Counted from the first letter of the stretch, positions 1 to 9,738 are shown. The stretch: 64,000 nucleotides of DNA from Cellulomonas humilata (GCF_013359775.1 NZ_JABMCI010000059.1:1-64000); one strand, 5' to 3'. The notes: generated from the letters alone by a model not told the origin. Numbers and translations: made by a program.

Positions 1-34
1 GCCCGACACCCGCCACCCATGGGAGCGCAGGACA

Positions 35-1420
<1,386 letters not shown>

Positions 1421-1479
1421 GTTCTCGCGCGCAGCGGTTGTCCGGCCGCCTGTGAGAAGAACCGTTGCGAAGGAGCACG

Positions 1480-2493
1480 ATGGCCCTGTTCGACCTGCCC
1501 CTGCCCGAGCTCGAGCGCTACCTGCCCGAGCTGGACGAGCCCCAGGACTTCGACGAGTTCTGGGGGTCGACGCTCGCCGAGGCGCGGACCTACGACCTCG
1601 ACCTGACCGTGGTGCCGGTGGACACAGGGTTGACGGTGATCGAGGCGTTCGACGTCACCTTCGCCGGGTTCGGCGGGCACCCCATCAAGGCCTGGGTGAC
1701 CCGGCCGGCCGGAGTCGTCGAGGACCTGCCCGCGGTGGTCGAGCTCATCGGGTACGGCGGCGGGCGGGGGTTCGCGCACGAGCGGCTCGCCTGGGCTGCC
1801 GCCGGGTACGTGCACCTGGTGATGGACACGCGGGGGCAGGGGTCGACCTGGGGCAACGGCGGTCACACGCCCGACCCCGCGGGATCCGGGCCGGCGTCGC
1901 CGGGGGTGATGACCCGCGGGGTCCTGGACTCGCACGAGCACTACTACCGGCGGCTCATCACGGACGGCGTGCGGGCGGTCGACGCGGTGCGGGCGCTGCC
2001 CGGGGTCGACGCGTCACGCGTGGCGGTGGCGGGCATCAGCCAGGGTGGCGGGCTCGCGCTGGCGGTGGGCGGGCTGGCCGACGGGCTCGTCGCCGTCATG
2101 CCGGACGTGCCGTTCCTGTGCCACTACCCGCGGGCGCTGGCGATCACGGACGCGTTCCCCTACGGCGAGCTGGTCCAGTATCTCGCGGTCCACCGCGACC
2201 AGGAGGCCACCGTGCTGCGGACCATGTCCTACCTGGACGGGGTGCACTTCGCCCGGCGCGCGTCGGCACCGGCCCTGTTCTCGGTGGCCCTGCGGGACCA
2301 GACGTGCCCGCCGTCGACGGTGTTCGCCGCGTACAACCACTACGCGGGGCTGACGGGGAGCCGGCCGCAGACCGACATCGAGGTCTACGCCTACAACCAG
2401 CACGAGGGCGGCCAGGCGTTCCAGCTCGACCGTCAGCTGCGCTGGTTGCGTGCGGTCGTGGCGCAGGACGCCGTCCCGGTGGGCGCTAGCTGA
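1480..2493 (+). CDS. Acetyl xylan esterase / cephalosporin-C deacetylase family hydrolase
   Basis: An alpha/beta hydrolase of the AXE1 family (337 residues), which removes acetyl groups from xylo-oligosaccharides or small esters. The catalytic triad is visible: S187 in GISQGG, D273 in ALRDQTCPP and H308 in YNQHEGG. The MDTRGQGS and YGGGRGF motifs are typical of the family. No signal peptide is seen, so it probably acts in the cytosol on imported acetylated oligosaccharides. ATG at 1480 is chosen because AGGAG sits at 1471-1475; an in-frame TTG lies 15 nt upstream. It ends 8 bp inside the convergent TetR gene. The actual substrate cannot be told from sequence. Confidence 0.88.
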   Translation: MALFDLPLPELERYLPELDEPQDFDEFWGSTLAEARTYDLDLTVVPVDTGLTVIEAFDVTFAGFGGHPIKAWVTRPAGVVEDLPAVVELIGYGGGRGFAHERLAWAAAGYVHLVMDTRGQGSTWGNGGHTPDPAGSGPASPGVMTRGVLDSHEHYYRRLITDGVRAVDAVRALPGVDASRVAVAGISQGGGLALAVGGLADGLVAVMPDVPFLCHYPRALAITDAFPYGELVQYLAVHRDQEATVLRTMSYLDGVHFARRASAPALFSVALRDQTCPPSTVFAAYNHYAGLTGSRPQTDIEVYAYNQHEGGQAFQLDRQLRWLRAVVAQDAVPVGAS

Positions 2494-3073
2494 CCGTCAG
2501 CCGTTCCAGGCCGCCGACGAGGCCCGCGACGAGGAAGTCGAAGCTCTGGTCGACGTCGTCGGGCATGCCGAAGCCGCCCTCGAGCTCGAGGACGACGAAG
2601 CCGTGCACCGCGGCGCGGAACGCGCGGACGGCGTCGATCCGGCGGTCGTCGGGCACGCCGAGGGCGGCGACGGCCGTGGACAGCTCCGTCACCGCCCGGG
2701 CGCCCGCCTGCTGGACGAGGACCGCGTCGGGGTCGCGGACCCATGAGGTGCCCTGGACCGCCTGGTAGCGCCCGGGGGAGCGCCGGGCGAGGTCCCGGGT
2801 GGCGTGGGCCATGGCGGGGAGCAGGTCGGCGCCGGTGTGCTGGGCGCGGACGGCTCCGAGCGTCGCGACGAAGTCCTCGACGCAGACGAGCGCGACCTCC
2901 CGGCGCAGGGCGGGCAGGCCCGCGACGTGCTTGTAGAGGCTCGGCACCGCGACGCCCGCCCGGGCGGCCACGGCCGCGAGCGTCAGGTCGGCGAAGCCCG
3001 TGGGGCCGCCGTCGTCGACGACCCCGAGGGCCAGGTCGACGACGACGGCACGGTCGAGGCCTGCCCTAGGCAC
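2486..3073 (-). CDS. TetR/AcrR family repressor
   Basis: A 195-residue TetR-type DNA-binding regulator. The N-terminal helix-turn-helix lies at about 24-46 (LTLAAVAARAGVAVPSLYKH). The C-terminal ligand domain resembles the WHG group, with the signature AAVHGFVVLE near 165. The GTG start overlaps the 3' end of the upstream hydrolase gene by 8 bp, so both are one translationally coupled transcript. A perfect 15-bp palindrome just before the hydrolase gene (3945-3959) is the obvious operator, suggesting autoregulation of the pair. The ligand is unknown and may be a substrate or product of the hydrolase. Confidence 0.88.
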   Translation of the reverse strand: MPRAGLDRAVVVDLALGVVDDGGPTGFADLTLAAVAARAGVAVPSLYKHVAGLPALRREVALVCVEDFVATLGAVRAQHTGADLLPAMAHATRDLARRSPGRYQAVQGTSWVRDPDAVLVQQAGARAVTELSTAVAALGVPDDRRIDAVRAFRAAVHGFVVLELEGGFGMPDDVDQSFDFLVAGLVGGLERLTVS

Positions 3074-3935
3074 GGGCGTCCGCGCCCACCTGGAACCGCC
3101 CGGCGGCGTCCCGGGGAAGGTCGGCGAGGAACGCGAGCGTGCGCGGGACGACGACCTCGGGGGCCTGGATCTGCGGGTAGTGCGCGACGTCCGGGATCAC
3201 GACGACCTCCCCGTCGAGCACGCTGCGCAGCCAGTCCGCCTCCGCCGCGGGGTCGGCGAAGTCGGGGTCGATCGCGCCGACGAAGGCGACGGCCGGCGCG
3301 ACGATCTCCGCCACGCGCGCCTCGACCGGCGCGTGGGTGAGCTGGACGGACAGGTGCCGGAAGGAGCGCAGGTGGGCGGGGTCCGTCATCGCGGCGCGCA
3401 CGTCGGCGACGTGCTCGTCGAGCCACGGGGCCTTGATCCCGCGGTTGAGGTAGCCGCGGTAGTACGAGGCCCACACGGCGGCCCCCCACGGGCGGGAGAA
3501 CAGCAGCCGCTCGAGGCCGTGCATCGTGGCGACCGCGATCGCCGGCATCGGGCGGTCGCGCAGGAACGGGCCCGTGAGCACCAGCCCGGCGACGAGGTCG
3601 GGACGCTCGGCCGCCACCCAGGCCACCGCGCCGGCGCCCATGGAGTTGCCGACGAGGACGGCCGGACCACCGAGGTGCTCGACGAGCGCGAGGGTGTCCT
3701 GACCGGTCACCACGTCGCCGTGCGTCGAGAAGGTGGTGTCGGAGTCGCCGTGGCCGCGCAGGTCCAGGACGGCCACGCGGTGGCCCGCGTCCGCCAGCGG
3801 ACCGACGAGCTCGCGCCACGTGCTCCGGAGGTCCCCCATGCCGGGGACGAGCACGACCAGCGGTCCCGTGGCGGGTCCGTCGACCGTGTAGGCGATTCGC
3901 CCCTCGGGGCGCTGGAGGTGCTGGAGGGTCGTCAT
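3066..3935 (-). CDS. Alpha/beta hydrolase
   Basis: A 289-residue soluble alpha/beta hydrolase. The oxyanion region is LVPGMGD at 29-35, the nucleophile elbow is GNSMG with S98, the acid is probably D223 in GAIDPDF, and the catalytic histidine is H252 in DVAHYPQ. HGDSD follows strand 4 as in haloperoxidase and epoxide-hydrolase relatives. ATG at 3935 is chosen because the family begins at LQRPEGRIAYTVDG; an in-frame start 72 nt upstream would run through the operator palindrome. No clear Shine-Dalgarno sequence precedes it. It is first in a two-gene unit with the TetR gene. Substrate not predictable. Confidence 0.87.
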   Translation of the reverse strand: MTTLQHLQRPEGRIAYTVDGPATGPLVVLVPGMGDLRSTWRELVGPLADAGHRVAVLDLRGHGDSDTTFSTHGDVVTGQDTLALVEHLGGPAVLVGNSMGAGAVAWVAAERPDLVAGLVLTGPFLRDRPMPAIAVATMHGLERLLFSRPWGAAVWASYYRGYLNRGIKAPWLDEHVADVRAAMTDPAHLRSFRHLSVQLTHAPVEARVAEIVAPAVAFVGAIDPDFADPAAEADWLRSVLDGEVVVIPDVAHYPQIQAPEVVVPRTLAFLADLPRDAAGRFQVGADARA

Positions 3936-3944
3936 GGAGAAAAA

Positions 3945-3959
3945 GCTAATGCCATTAGC
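3945..3959. promoter_or_regulatory. Palindromic operator, probably for the adjacent TetR regulator
   Basis: GCTAATG and CATTAGC form perfect 7-bp arms around one central base, 9 bp upstream of the hydrolase start codon. The site is AT-rich in a very GC-rich region. Position and symmetry suit a TetR dimer repressing the hydrolase-TetR unit. Binding is inferred, not shown. Confidence 0.72.
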
Positions 3960-4045
3960 CAACGCGGTCAACCCCTCGGTTCGGCGACTGTCGGTCGAGG
4001 TTGGCAAGATGGGCGCGCACTGTCATCCACTGAAGGAGTACCCCC

Positions 4046-4453
4046 ATGTCCGCAGCGCTGCCCGAGGTCTCCGGTTCCTACGGCCAGAAGCCGACGCTGA
4101 CCTTCCCCGACGCCTCGCCGTCCGCAGAGCTCGAGGTCGTGGTCCTGTCCCGCGGCGACGGCGCCCTCGTCGAGGCCGGCGACGACCTCGAGGTGCACTA
4201 CCTCGGCCAGTCCTGGCAGGGCGGTGTGTTCGACAACTCGTACGACCGCGGCTCCTCGATCAGCTTCCCGATCGGCGTCGGCGCGGTCATCGGCGGCTGG
4301 GACGAGGGCCTCGTCGGCCAGCAGGTCGGCTCGCGCGTGCTGCTGTCGATCCCGTCGCACCTGGGCTACGGCGACCGCGGCGCGCCGCAGGCCGGGATCA
4401 AGGGCGGGGACACGCTGGTCTTCGTCGTCGACATCGTCGGCACCAGCAACTGA
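4046..4453 (+). CDS. FKBP-type peptidyl-prolyl cis-trans isomerase
   Basis: A 135-residue protein that isomerises Xaa-Pro bonds and helps protein folding. The FKBP domain fills about residues 28-133. Landmarks are VHYLGQSWQGGVFDNSYDRG (45-64), the active-site stretch VIGGWDEGLVG and the aromatic SHLGYGDRG loop, ending in FVVDIVG. No signal peptide or lipobox, so it is probably cytoplasmic. GAAGGAG at 4032-4038 is a good ribosome site 7 nt before the ATG. Monocistronic: a strong hairpin terminator follows directly. Confidence 0.95.
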   Translation: MSAALPEVSGSYGQKPTLTFPDASPSAELEVVVLSRGDGALVEAGDDLEVHYLGQSWQGGVFDNSYDRGSSISFPIGVGAVIGGWDEGLVGQQVGSRVLLSIPSHLGYGDRGAPQAGIKGGDTLVFVVDIVGTSN

Positions 4454-4459
4454 CGTTCC

Positions 4460-4498
4460 GCGACGGCCCCCTCTGCCTCCTGGGGAGGGGGCCGTCGC
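4460..4498 (+). terminator. Intrinsic terminator after the FKBP gene
   Basis: Perfect 13-bp inverted repeat (4460-4472 with 4486-4498) around a 13-nt loop, 7 nt after the FKBP stop. There is no real U tract, common in high-GC actinobacteria. The -10 box of the next gene starts at its last bases. Confidence 0.82.
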
Positions 4499-4504
4499 TA
4501 TCCT
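4499..4504 (+). promoter_or_regulatory. -10 box of a leaderless promoter (MerR gene)
   Basis: TATCCT lies 6 nt before the GTG start and no Shine-Dalgarno sequence is present, which fits transcription starting at the start codon. Confidence 0.5.
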
Positions 4505-4510
4505 CGGGCC

Positions 4511-5335
4511 GTGGCCGACGGCGAGGTGACGATCGGGGAGTTCGCGCGGCGGACCGGGCTCTCGCTCAAGGCCCTGCGGCTGTACGACGCCCGCGGGCTC
4601 CTCGAGCCGGTCCGCGTGGACCCGGGCAGCGGGTACCGCTACTACGACCTCGACCAGCTGGGCAGGGCGCACACGATCTCGCTGCTGCGGCGGCTCGAGA
4701 TGCCGCTCGGCACGATCGCTGACGTGCTCGCGACGAGCGCCGGGCAGGCGGCCGCGATCCGGTCCTGGTGGGACGGGCGGCAGCGGGAGCTCACCGAGCG
4801 CGGGCCCGAGCTGGACCTGGTCCTGCACGTCCTCGGGGAACCGGACGGGCCACCGCGGACGGGTCGGTTCGGGGTGGACGACGTCGTGGTCGAGGAGGTC
4901 GGTGCGCGGACGGTGGCGTCGGTACGGCACCCCGTGCTCCAGGAGGACCTGGTCGCGTCGCTGACGTCGGACGTCCTCGAGCTGCGGGCGTTCCTCGACG
5001 CGGGCGGGGCCGCGTACACGGCGGAGTTCTGGGTGCTGTTCCACGGAGCCGTGGGCTTCGACGGTGACGGGCCCATCGAGACGTGCGTGCCGTACGAGGG
5101 GGCGATCGCGCCCGCCGGCGCCGTCACGCTGCGGCAGGAGCCCGCGCAGACGCTGGCCTACGTCCCCGTGACCGCCGCCGACTGCCGGTACCCCGAGATC
5201 ATCGGTGCGTACGTCGCGCTGGAGACCTGGTTCGCGTCCGGCGGTCGCGCACAGGGCGGCCCCGAGCGCGAGATCTACCCCGTGCCGTGGTCCGACGAGG
5301 GCGTCGTCGTGCACGTCGCCCGGCCGGTCTCTTGA
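4511..5335 (+). CDS. MerR family transcriptional regulator with GyrI-like effector domain
   Basis: A 274-residue activator/repressor. The winged helix-turn-helix is at about 5-75 (VTIGEFARRTGLSLKALRLY, then GYRYYD). A short linker helix leads to an effector-binding domain of about 155 residues (from VVVEEVGARTVASV), similar to BmrR/TipA-like regulators that sense small hydrophobic molecules. The GTG start has a TATCCT -10 box 6 nt away and no ribosome site, so it is probably leaderless. The next gene on the same strand starts 34 bp on with its own possible promoter. The ligand is unknown. Confidence 0.88.
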   Translation: MADGEVTIGEFARRTGLSLKALRLYDARGLLEPVRVDPGSGYRYYDLDQLGRAHTISLLRRLEMPLGTIADVLATSAGQAAAIRSWWDGRQRELTERGPELDLVLHVLGEPDGPPRTGRFGVDDVVVEEVGARTVASVRHPVLQEDLVASLTSDVLELRAFLDAGGAAYTAEFWVLFHGAVGFDGDGPIETCVPYEGAIAPAGAVTLRQEPAQTLAYVPVTAADCRYPEIIGAYVALETWFASGGRAQGGPEREIYPVPWSDEGVVVHVARPVS

Positions 5336-5368
5336 CCCTGCCCCTGGGGCAGGCTCCAGGCTGGCCTC

Positions 5369-6280
5369 ATGCCTGAGCTCGCCGACTACGCCACCCACAG
5401 CCGGTTCTCCGACCCCGGCCCGCACGCGCCCCTGCTCGCCGCCGTGGCCACCGACCCTGGGTCGCTGCACGCGGCCGCCTGCTCGGTGGTCATCCACTAC
5501 CGGGGCGGCGCGGACCAGCTGGGGCCGGGGCAGGACGCGGACATCGACCTGCGCTGGCTCTCCGCCCTGCTCGACGAGTCGCAGCGGCGGTCCGCCGGCC
5601 CCCTCACCAGCGCTCGGGAGCCCGCCCAGCAGCTCGCCGGGTGCTGCCGCGACCACACCCTGGTGGCCGTCGCGGTGCTGCGCGAGCACGGGATCCCGGC
5701 GCGCAGCCGGGTCGGGTTCTCGGGCTACTTCCGCCCCGGGTTCCACCACGACCACGTGGTCGGCGAGTACTGGGACGGGTCGCGCTGGGTGCGGTTCGAC
5801 CCCGAGCTCGACATGGCCGAGAACTGGTTCGGGTTCGACTCGCACGACATGGCGACGGGGTTGGGAGCGCCCTTCGAGACCGCGGCGGAGGTCTGGCTGG
5901 CGCACCGCCGCGGCGGCCTCGACGTGTCGAGCTACGGGGTCGACCCCTCGCTGCCGTTCCTGTGCGGTCCGGAGTTCGTGCGCGGCTACGTGGTCACCGA
6001 GCTGGCGCACCGCGAGCGCGACGAGCTGCTGCTCTGGGACGTGTGGGGGGACACGCTGCCCGAGACGCCGACGCCCGCGGACGAGCTGGACCGGTTGGCC
6101 GACGAGGTCGCGGAGCTGCTGGTGGCCGCGGACGCAGGTTCGGCCGGCGCCGAGGATGCGTTGGCCGAGCGGTACGCGACCGATCCGCGGCTCCGACCTG
6201 ACGCCGTCGTGACGCTCTCGCCGACCGGGAGGGTGGGGGACGCGGACCTCGTCGCGAAGGTGAACCGCTGGCGGTCGTGA
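5369..6280 (+). CDS. Transglutaminase-like cysteine-protease-fold protein
   Basis: A 303-residue protein with a transglutaminase-like core. The likely catalytic triad is C93 (GCCRDHT), H129 (HHDHVVGEYW) and D144 (VRFDPEL), in the spacing of bacterial transglutaminase-like proteases and amidases. There is no signal peptide and no membrane segment, so it is cytosolic. The C-terminal 130 residues are helical and acidic, without a domain I recognise. A CAGGCT hexamer 6 nt before the ATG may be a weak leaderless promoter. It ends at a hairpin shared with the convergent oxidase gene. Bacterial relatives have no well-defined substrate. Confidence 0.78.
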   Translation: MPELADYATHSRFSDPGPHAPLLAAVATDPGSLHAAACSVVIHYRGGADQLGPGQDADIDLRWLSALLDESQRRSAGPLTSAREPAQQLAGCCRDHTLVAVAVLREHGIPARSRVGFSGYFRPGFHHDHVVGEYWDGSRWVRFDPELDMAENWFGFDSHDMATGLGAPFETAAEVWLAHRRGGLDVSSYGVDPSLPFLCGPEFVRGYVVTELAHRERDELLLWDVWGDTLPETPTPADELDRLADEVAELLVAADAGSAGAEDALAERYATDPRLRPDAVVTLSPTGRVGDADLVAKVNRWRS

Positions 6281-6285
6281 CCTGT

Positions 6286-6335
6286 GCAGCGTCCGAGGAA
6301 GCGAGCGCCATAGCGCGCACATCCTCGGACGTTGC
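6286..6335. terminator. Bidirectional terminator hairpin
   Basis: 14-bp arms (6286-6299 with 6322-6335, one mismatch) around a 22-nt loop, between the transglutaminase-like gene and the convergent alditol oxidase gene. Confidence 0.72.
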
Positions 6336-6340
6336 GAGTC

Positions 6341-7585
6341 CTAGAGGACGTGCCGGTCCAGGAAGTCGTTGCGGAAGACACCCTCGGGGTCCGTGCGCGC
6401 GACGAGTGACCGGAAGTCGTCCCAGCGCGGGTAGAGGCGCGCGAGGTCCCGGCCCTCGTCGGCGAAGAGCTTGCCCCAGTGCGGGCGCGCGTCGAACGGA
6501 GCCAGCGCGGCCTCGATCGTCGGCAGCAGGGCCTCGACCTCCGGCTGCCGGGGCAGCCACGTGAAGTGCAGGCCCACGCGGTCGCCGCCCTCGGCCGTCG
6601 ACAGCCAGAGGTCGTCGCCGGCGATCGTGCGGACCTCGGTGACCTGGAGCAGCGGCGCGATCCGGTCGGCCAGCGAGCGGATCGCCTCCAGCGCCGCGAC
6701 CGCGTGGGCGCGCGGGACGAGGAACTCCGACTGGAGCTCGTCGCCGTTGCTCGGCGTGAAGTCCATCCGGAAGTGCGGCAGGCGGTCGTGCCACGGGCCG
6801 GGCTCGCCCAGCTGCGCGGTGCAGTTCACGGGGTCGATGCCGGGCAGCGGGTGGCGGGGGCCGTCGGCGGGCGTCGCACCGAAGAGCTCGGTGCGCAGCC
6901 GGTAGTCGGGCGTGACGCGCGTCTTGCGCCAGACCTGAGCGATCGTGTCGCCGGTCCAGTCGGTGAAGAGGCTCACGGAGTCCGCGCTGCTGGTCAGCTC
7001 GTCGAGGTGCTCCAGCGCGGCGGTCCACGGCAGGTCGAGGTGGACCTCCTGGGCGACGTCGAAGGTGGGCTCGATGTCGAGGGTGACGCGGGCGGCGACG
7101 CCCAGGGCCCCCAGCGCGACGACCGAGCCGGCGAAGTCGGCGTCGCCGCGGCGGACCGTCCTGATCGCCCCGTCGGGGCCGACGATCTCGAGCGCGGCGA
7201 CCGCAGCGGCGAGGTTCTGACTCCGGTCGCCCGACCCGTGCGTGGCCGTGGCGACCGCGCCCGCCACGGAGATGTGCGGCAGCGAGGCGAGGTTGTGCAC
7301 GGCCCAGCCGGCGGGGTGCAGGTGCTGCGCGAGCGTGCCGTACCGCGTGCCGGCGGTGACCGTCACGGTCCGCGCGTCCGCGTCGATCTCCGGGGCAGCC
7401 TCGAGGCCGTCCAGGACGACGAGGGCGGCGGGGTCGTCGGCGAGGTCGTTGAAGCAGTGTCGGGTGCCCAGGGCCCGGATCCTCGGCGATCCCGCGACCA
7501 GCTCCTGCAGCTCGGGCACGGTGCTCGGGTGGTGCACGACCGGCGCGCGGTACGTGTAGTTGCCGGCCCAGTTGGTCAGTGTCAC
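6341..7585 (-). CDS. Alditol (xylitol) oxidase-like FAD oxidoreductase
   Basis: A 414-residue flavoprotein of the VAO/PCMH family. It starts with TNWAGNYTYRAP and carries SLPHISVAGAVATATHGSG, PGPWHERLPHFR-type and RPHWGK motifs, all strongly reminiscent of Streptomyces alditol oxidase, which oxidises sugar alcohols at C1 and makes H2O2. The FAD is expected to be linked to H43 in GTRHCFN. Known alditol oxidases have HSF there, so the Cys in place of Ser is unusual. D-arabinono-1,4-lactone or L-gulonolactone oxidase is the alternative. Monocistronic; the CPBP-like gene starts upstream on the same strand with a 9-bp gap, so the two may be cotranscribed. Confidence 0.86.
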   Translation of the reverse strand: MTLTNWAGNYTYRAPVVHHPSTVPELQELVAGSPRIRALGTRHCFNDLADDPAALVVLDGLEAAPEIDADARTVTVTAGTRYGTLAQHLHPAGWAVHNLASLPHISVAGAVATATHGSGDRSQNLAAAVAALEIVGPDGAIRTVRRGDADFAGSVVALGALGVAARVTLDIEPTFDVAQEVHLDLPWTAALEHLDELTSSADSVSLFTDWTGDTIAQVWRKTRVTPDYRLRTELFGATPADGPRHPLPGIDPVNCTAQLGEPGPWHDRLPHFRMDFTPSNGDELQSEFLVPRAHAVAALEAIRSLADRIAPLLQVTEVRTIAGDDLWLSTAEGGDRVGLHFTWLPRQPEVEALLPTIEAALAPFDARPHWGKLFADEGRDLARLYPRWDDFRSLVARTDPEGVFRNDFLDRHVL

Positions 7586-7594
7586 CGGTCCAAC

Positions 7595-8434
7595 CTACGA
7601 CCCGCCCGTGAGGAAGATGTCGAACAGGCTGGGGTCGTGCGCGTGCACGAGGACCAGGAAGACGATGAGGTCGAACAGCAGGTGCACGGCGACGACGTAG
7701 CTCAGCGACGCGGTCCGGCGGAAGATCCAGCCCTGGATCAGCGCGAACGGGATGGTCAGCAGCGGACCCCACTCGCGGTAGCCCAGCTCCCACAGGAACG
7801 ACACGAACACCGTCGCCTGGAGCAGGTTGGCCAGCCAGAACGGGAAGTGCGGGCGCAGCAGGGCGAGCACCACGCAGATGAAGAACAGCTCGTCCCAGAT
7901 GCCCACCGCGTTGACCCCGACGAACAGCCGCGCGATGTCGCCGGCCCCGTCGAGGTCCGGCCAGTTCCGCCACACGCCTGAGCCGAGGAAGTACGCGGGC
8001 AGGATCAGGTAGGCGGCGATCGCGACAGCCACCAGGTAGAGCGCTTGCCAGCGGTCCCAGCGGCGGCCCGTGCGTACCGGGAAGTGGATCTTGTCGTCGT
8101 GGAAGACCCTGCTGGAGATGAGCGTCGGGACGACGACGGCCAGGCCCAGCGCCACCGTGAACTTGAGCATGCCCACGTTCGACAGGTCGGCCTTCAGCGA
8201 GATCGTGCTGATGATCACCTGGCCGAGGGCGATGAGCGCGAGGTCCTTGCCGAGGCGCTTGTCGACGACCAGCCCGAGCGCGACGCCCAGCACCAGCGGC
8301 AGGTAGCCGAGCGGGCGGACGTGGACAGCGAACAGCAGGACGGCCGCGCCGCAGACGAGGACCGCGGCGAGGACGCGGCCGGCCGTGTGGCGGGTCAGCC
8401 GCGGGATGTCGACGGCGGGAGCTGCGTCGTGCAC
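7595..8434 (-). CDS. CPBP-like (Abi) multi-pass membrane protein
   Basis: A 279-residue membrane protein with about eight hydrophobic segments. The C-terminal half resembles the CPBP/Abi glutamic intramembrane protease family (Rce1-like). The first family motif, EExxxR, is reduced here to WDELFF, keeping one Glu and losing the Arg. Later motif positions are present as FVSFLWE and VAVHLLFD. Catalysis is therefore uncertain. It probably sits in the cytoplasmic membrane. It lies just upstream of the alditol oxidase gene and divergent from the SelW-like gene. Role unknown. Confidence 0.65.
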   Translation of the reverse strand: MHDAAPAVDIPRLTRHTAGRVLAAVLVCGAAVLLFAVHVRPLGYLPLVLGVALGLVVDKRLGKDLALIALGQVIISTISLKADLSNVGMLKFTVALGLAVVVPTLISSRVFHDDKIHFPVRTGRRWDRWQALYLVAVAIAAYLILPAYFLGSGVWRNWPDLDGAGDIARLFVGVNAVGIWDELFFICVVLALLRPHFPFWLANLLQATVFVSFLWELGYREWGPLLTIPFALIQGWIFRRTASLSYVVAVHLLFDLIVFLVLVHAHDPSLFDIFLTGGS

Positions 8435-8499
8435 GGTCGGCCTCCAGGGTGTGGACCGTCAGTCTGTCTGGTCACCCCGCACTGGGCGACACTTGCGCG

Positions 8500-8775
8500 A
8501 TGGACCTCCCGCGCATCGCCATCACCTACTGCACGCAGTGCCGCTGGCTCCTGCGGGCCGCCTGGTACCAGCAGGAGCTGCTGACCACGTTCCACCGGGA
8601 GCTGGGGGAGGTGGCGCTGCGACCGGCGACCGGTGGCGTGTTCCAGGTTGAGGTGGACGGCGCGCTGGTGTGGGACCGGGCGGAGCGGGGTGGGTTCCCG
8701 GACCTGCCCGAGCTGAAGCGGCTGGTGCGGGACCTGGTGGCGCCGGACAAGCCGCTGGGGCACTCGGAAGGCTGA
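8500..8775 (+). CDS. SelT/SelW/SelH family (Rdx) thioredoxin-fold protein
   Basis: A 91-residue protein. ITYCTQCRWLLRAAWYQQE near the N-terminus carries a CxxC redox pair (C11, C14) as in bacterial Rdx/SelW-like proteins. FQVEVDGALVWDRA and FPDLPELKRLVRD complete the family pattern. It is presumed to be a small cytosolic thiol-redox protein of undefined partner. ATG at 8500 is chosen because the domain starts there and a possible -10 (GACACT) ends 6 nt upstream, suggesting leaderless translation. A very strong hairpin follows about 190 nt on. MsrA, another thiol enzyme, is convergent. Confidence 0.9.
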   Translation: MDLPRIAITYCTQCRWLLRAAWYQQELLTTFHRELGEVALRPATGGVFQVEVDGALVWDRAERGGFPDLPELKRLVRDLVAPDKPLGHSEG

Positions 8776-8966
8776 CCCGGGCGGACATACCTGGACATAG
8801 GTGCAGGTGGACCAGGGTCCAGCACCAGGTGGACAGTCGTAGACGTGTCGCGCCGGGCGTCGATACGTTCGCCGCGGACCGGCAGGGAGAGCGACCCAGC
8901 CGGTCCGCCAAGGACGACGCCGAGGGTGGCCGGCCGGGACGACGGGGACCTGGCCGGCCCCATGGC

Positions 8967-9007
8967 GGGTGGGTGGCCGACAGCGGGGGCACGTCGGCCA
9001 CCCACCC
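8967..9007. terminator. Strong bidirectional hairpin terminator
   Basis: Perfect 15-bp arms (8967-8981 with 8993-9007) around an 11-nt loop, between the SelW-like gene and convergent msrA. The rest of the 294-bp gap (8776-9069) holds no gene I can support. Confidence 0.8.
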
Positions 9008-9069
9008 GTACATCCGCCGACGGGTGCGTCCCGCCCGCGACCGGAGCCGGCGAGCGGGACGCGTCGAGG

Positions 9070-9738
9070 TCAGGCGCCCGTCGGACGCGGGCAGGAGACG
9101 CCCGTGCCACCCAGGCCGCAGTAGCCGTTCGGGTTCTTGTCGAGGTACTGCTGGTGGTAGCCCTCGGCGTAGTAGAACGTGCCGGCGTCGTCGGCCGACC
9201 GGATCTCCGTGGTGATCTCCCCGAAGCCGGACCGCGTCAGCCGCGGCTGGTACGCGTCGCGCGTCGTGCGCGCAGCAAGCTCCTGCTCGGGCGTGGTGGT
9301 GTAGATCGCGGACCGGTACTGGGTGCCGACGTCGTTGCCTTGCCGGTACCCCTGCGTCGGGTTGTGGGACTCCCAGAAGGTGCGCAGCAGGTCCTCAGCC
9401 GAGACGACCGACGGGTCGTACGCGACCAGCACCATCTCGGTGTGCCCGGTCAGCGCGGTGCACGTCTCCTCGTAGGTGGGGAAGGGCGTGAACCCACCCT
9501 GGTAGCCGACCGCGGTGGTCACCACGCCGGGGATCGTCCAGAAGGTGCGCTCGGCGCCCCAGAAACAGCCCATCGCGACGTAGAGGACCTCGGTGCCGTC
9601 GGGCCACGGCCCCTGCAGGGGGGTGCCGAGGACGGTGTGGGTCGTCGGGAGGGAGTAGGGGTAGCGGTCGCGTCCGGCGAGCGCCTTCTCGGGGGCCACC
9701 ATCGTGGTCTTGAGGGCAGATCCAAACAGCCAGTTCAT
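9070..9738 (-). CDS. msrA: Peptide-methionine (S)-S-oxide reductase MsrA
   Basis: Reduces methionine-S-sulfoxide in proteins and free methionine using thioredoxin or another thiol. The catalytic GCFWG motif carries C58. Family blocks [17 protein letters not shown] and YRSAIY follow, then [19 protein letters not shown]. Two C-terminal cysteines (C207, C216) are the likely resolving pair. At 222 residues it is a full-length long form, with about 45 residues before the core. GGAGAGG lies 9 nt before the ATG. Divergent from metB across a 214-bp gap. Confidence 0.96.
   Translation of the reverse strand: MNWLFGSALKTTMVAPEKALAGRDRYPYSLPTTHTVLGTPLQGPWPDGTEVLYVAMGCFWGAERTFWTIPGVVTTAVGYQGGFTPFPTYEETCTALTGHTEMVLVAYDPSVVSAEDLLRTFWESHNPTQGYRQGNDVGTQYRSAIYTTTPEQELAARTTRDAYQPRLTRSGFGEITTEIRSADDAGTFYYAEGYHQQYLDKNPNGYCGLGGTGVSCPRPTGA

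Noticed and set aside
3968..6322. 784-residue minus-strand reading frame
   Set aside because: Antisense to FKBP, MerR and transglutaminase-like genes, low-complexity Arg/Gly/Val composition, no family. A GC-rich shadow.
8776..9069. Possible small gene between the SelW-like gene and msrA
   Set aside because: Only shadow-type frames; the region is explained by a 15-bp terminator hairpin.
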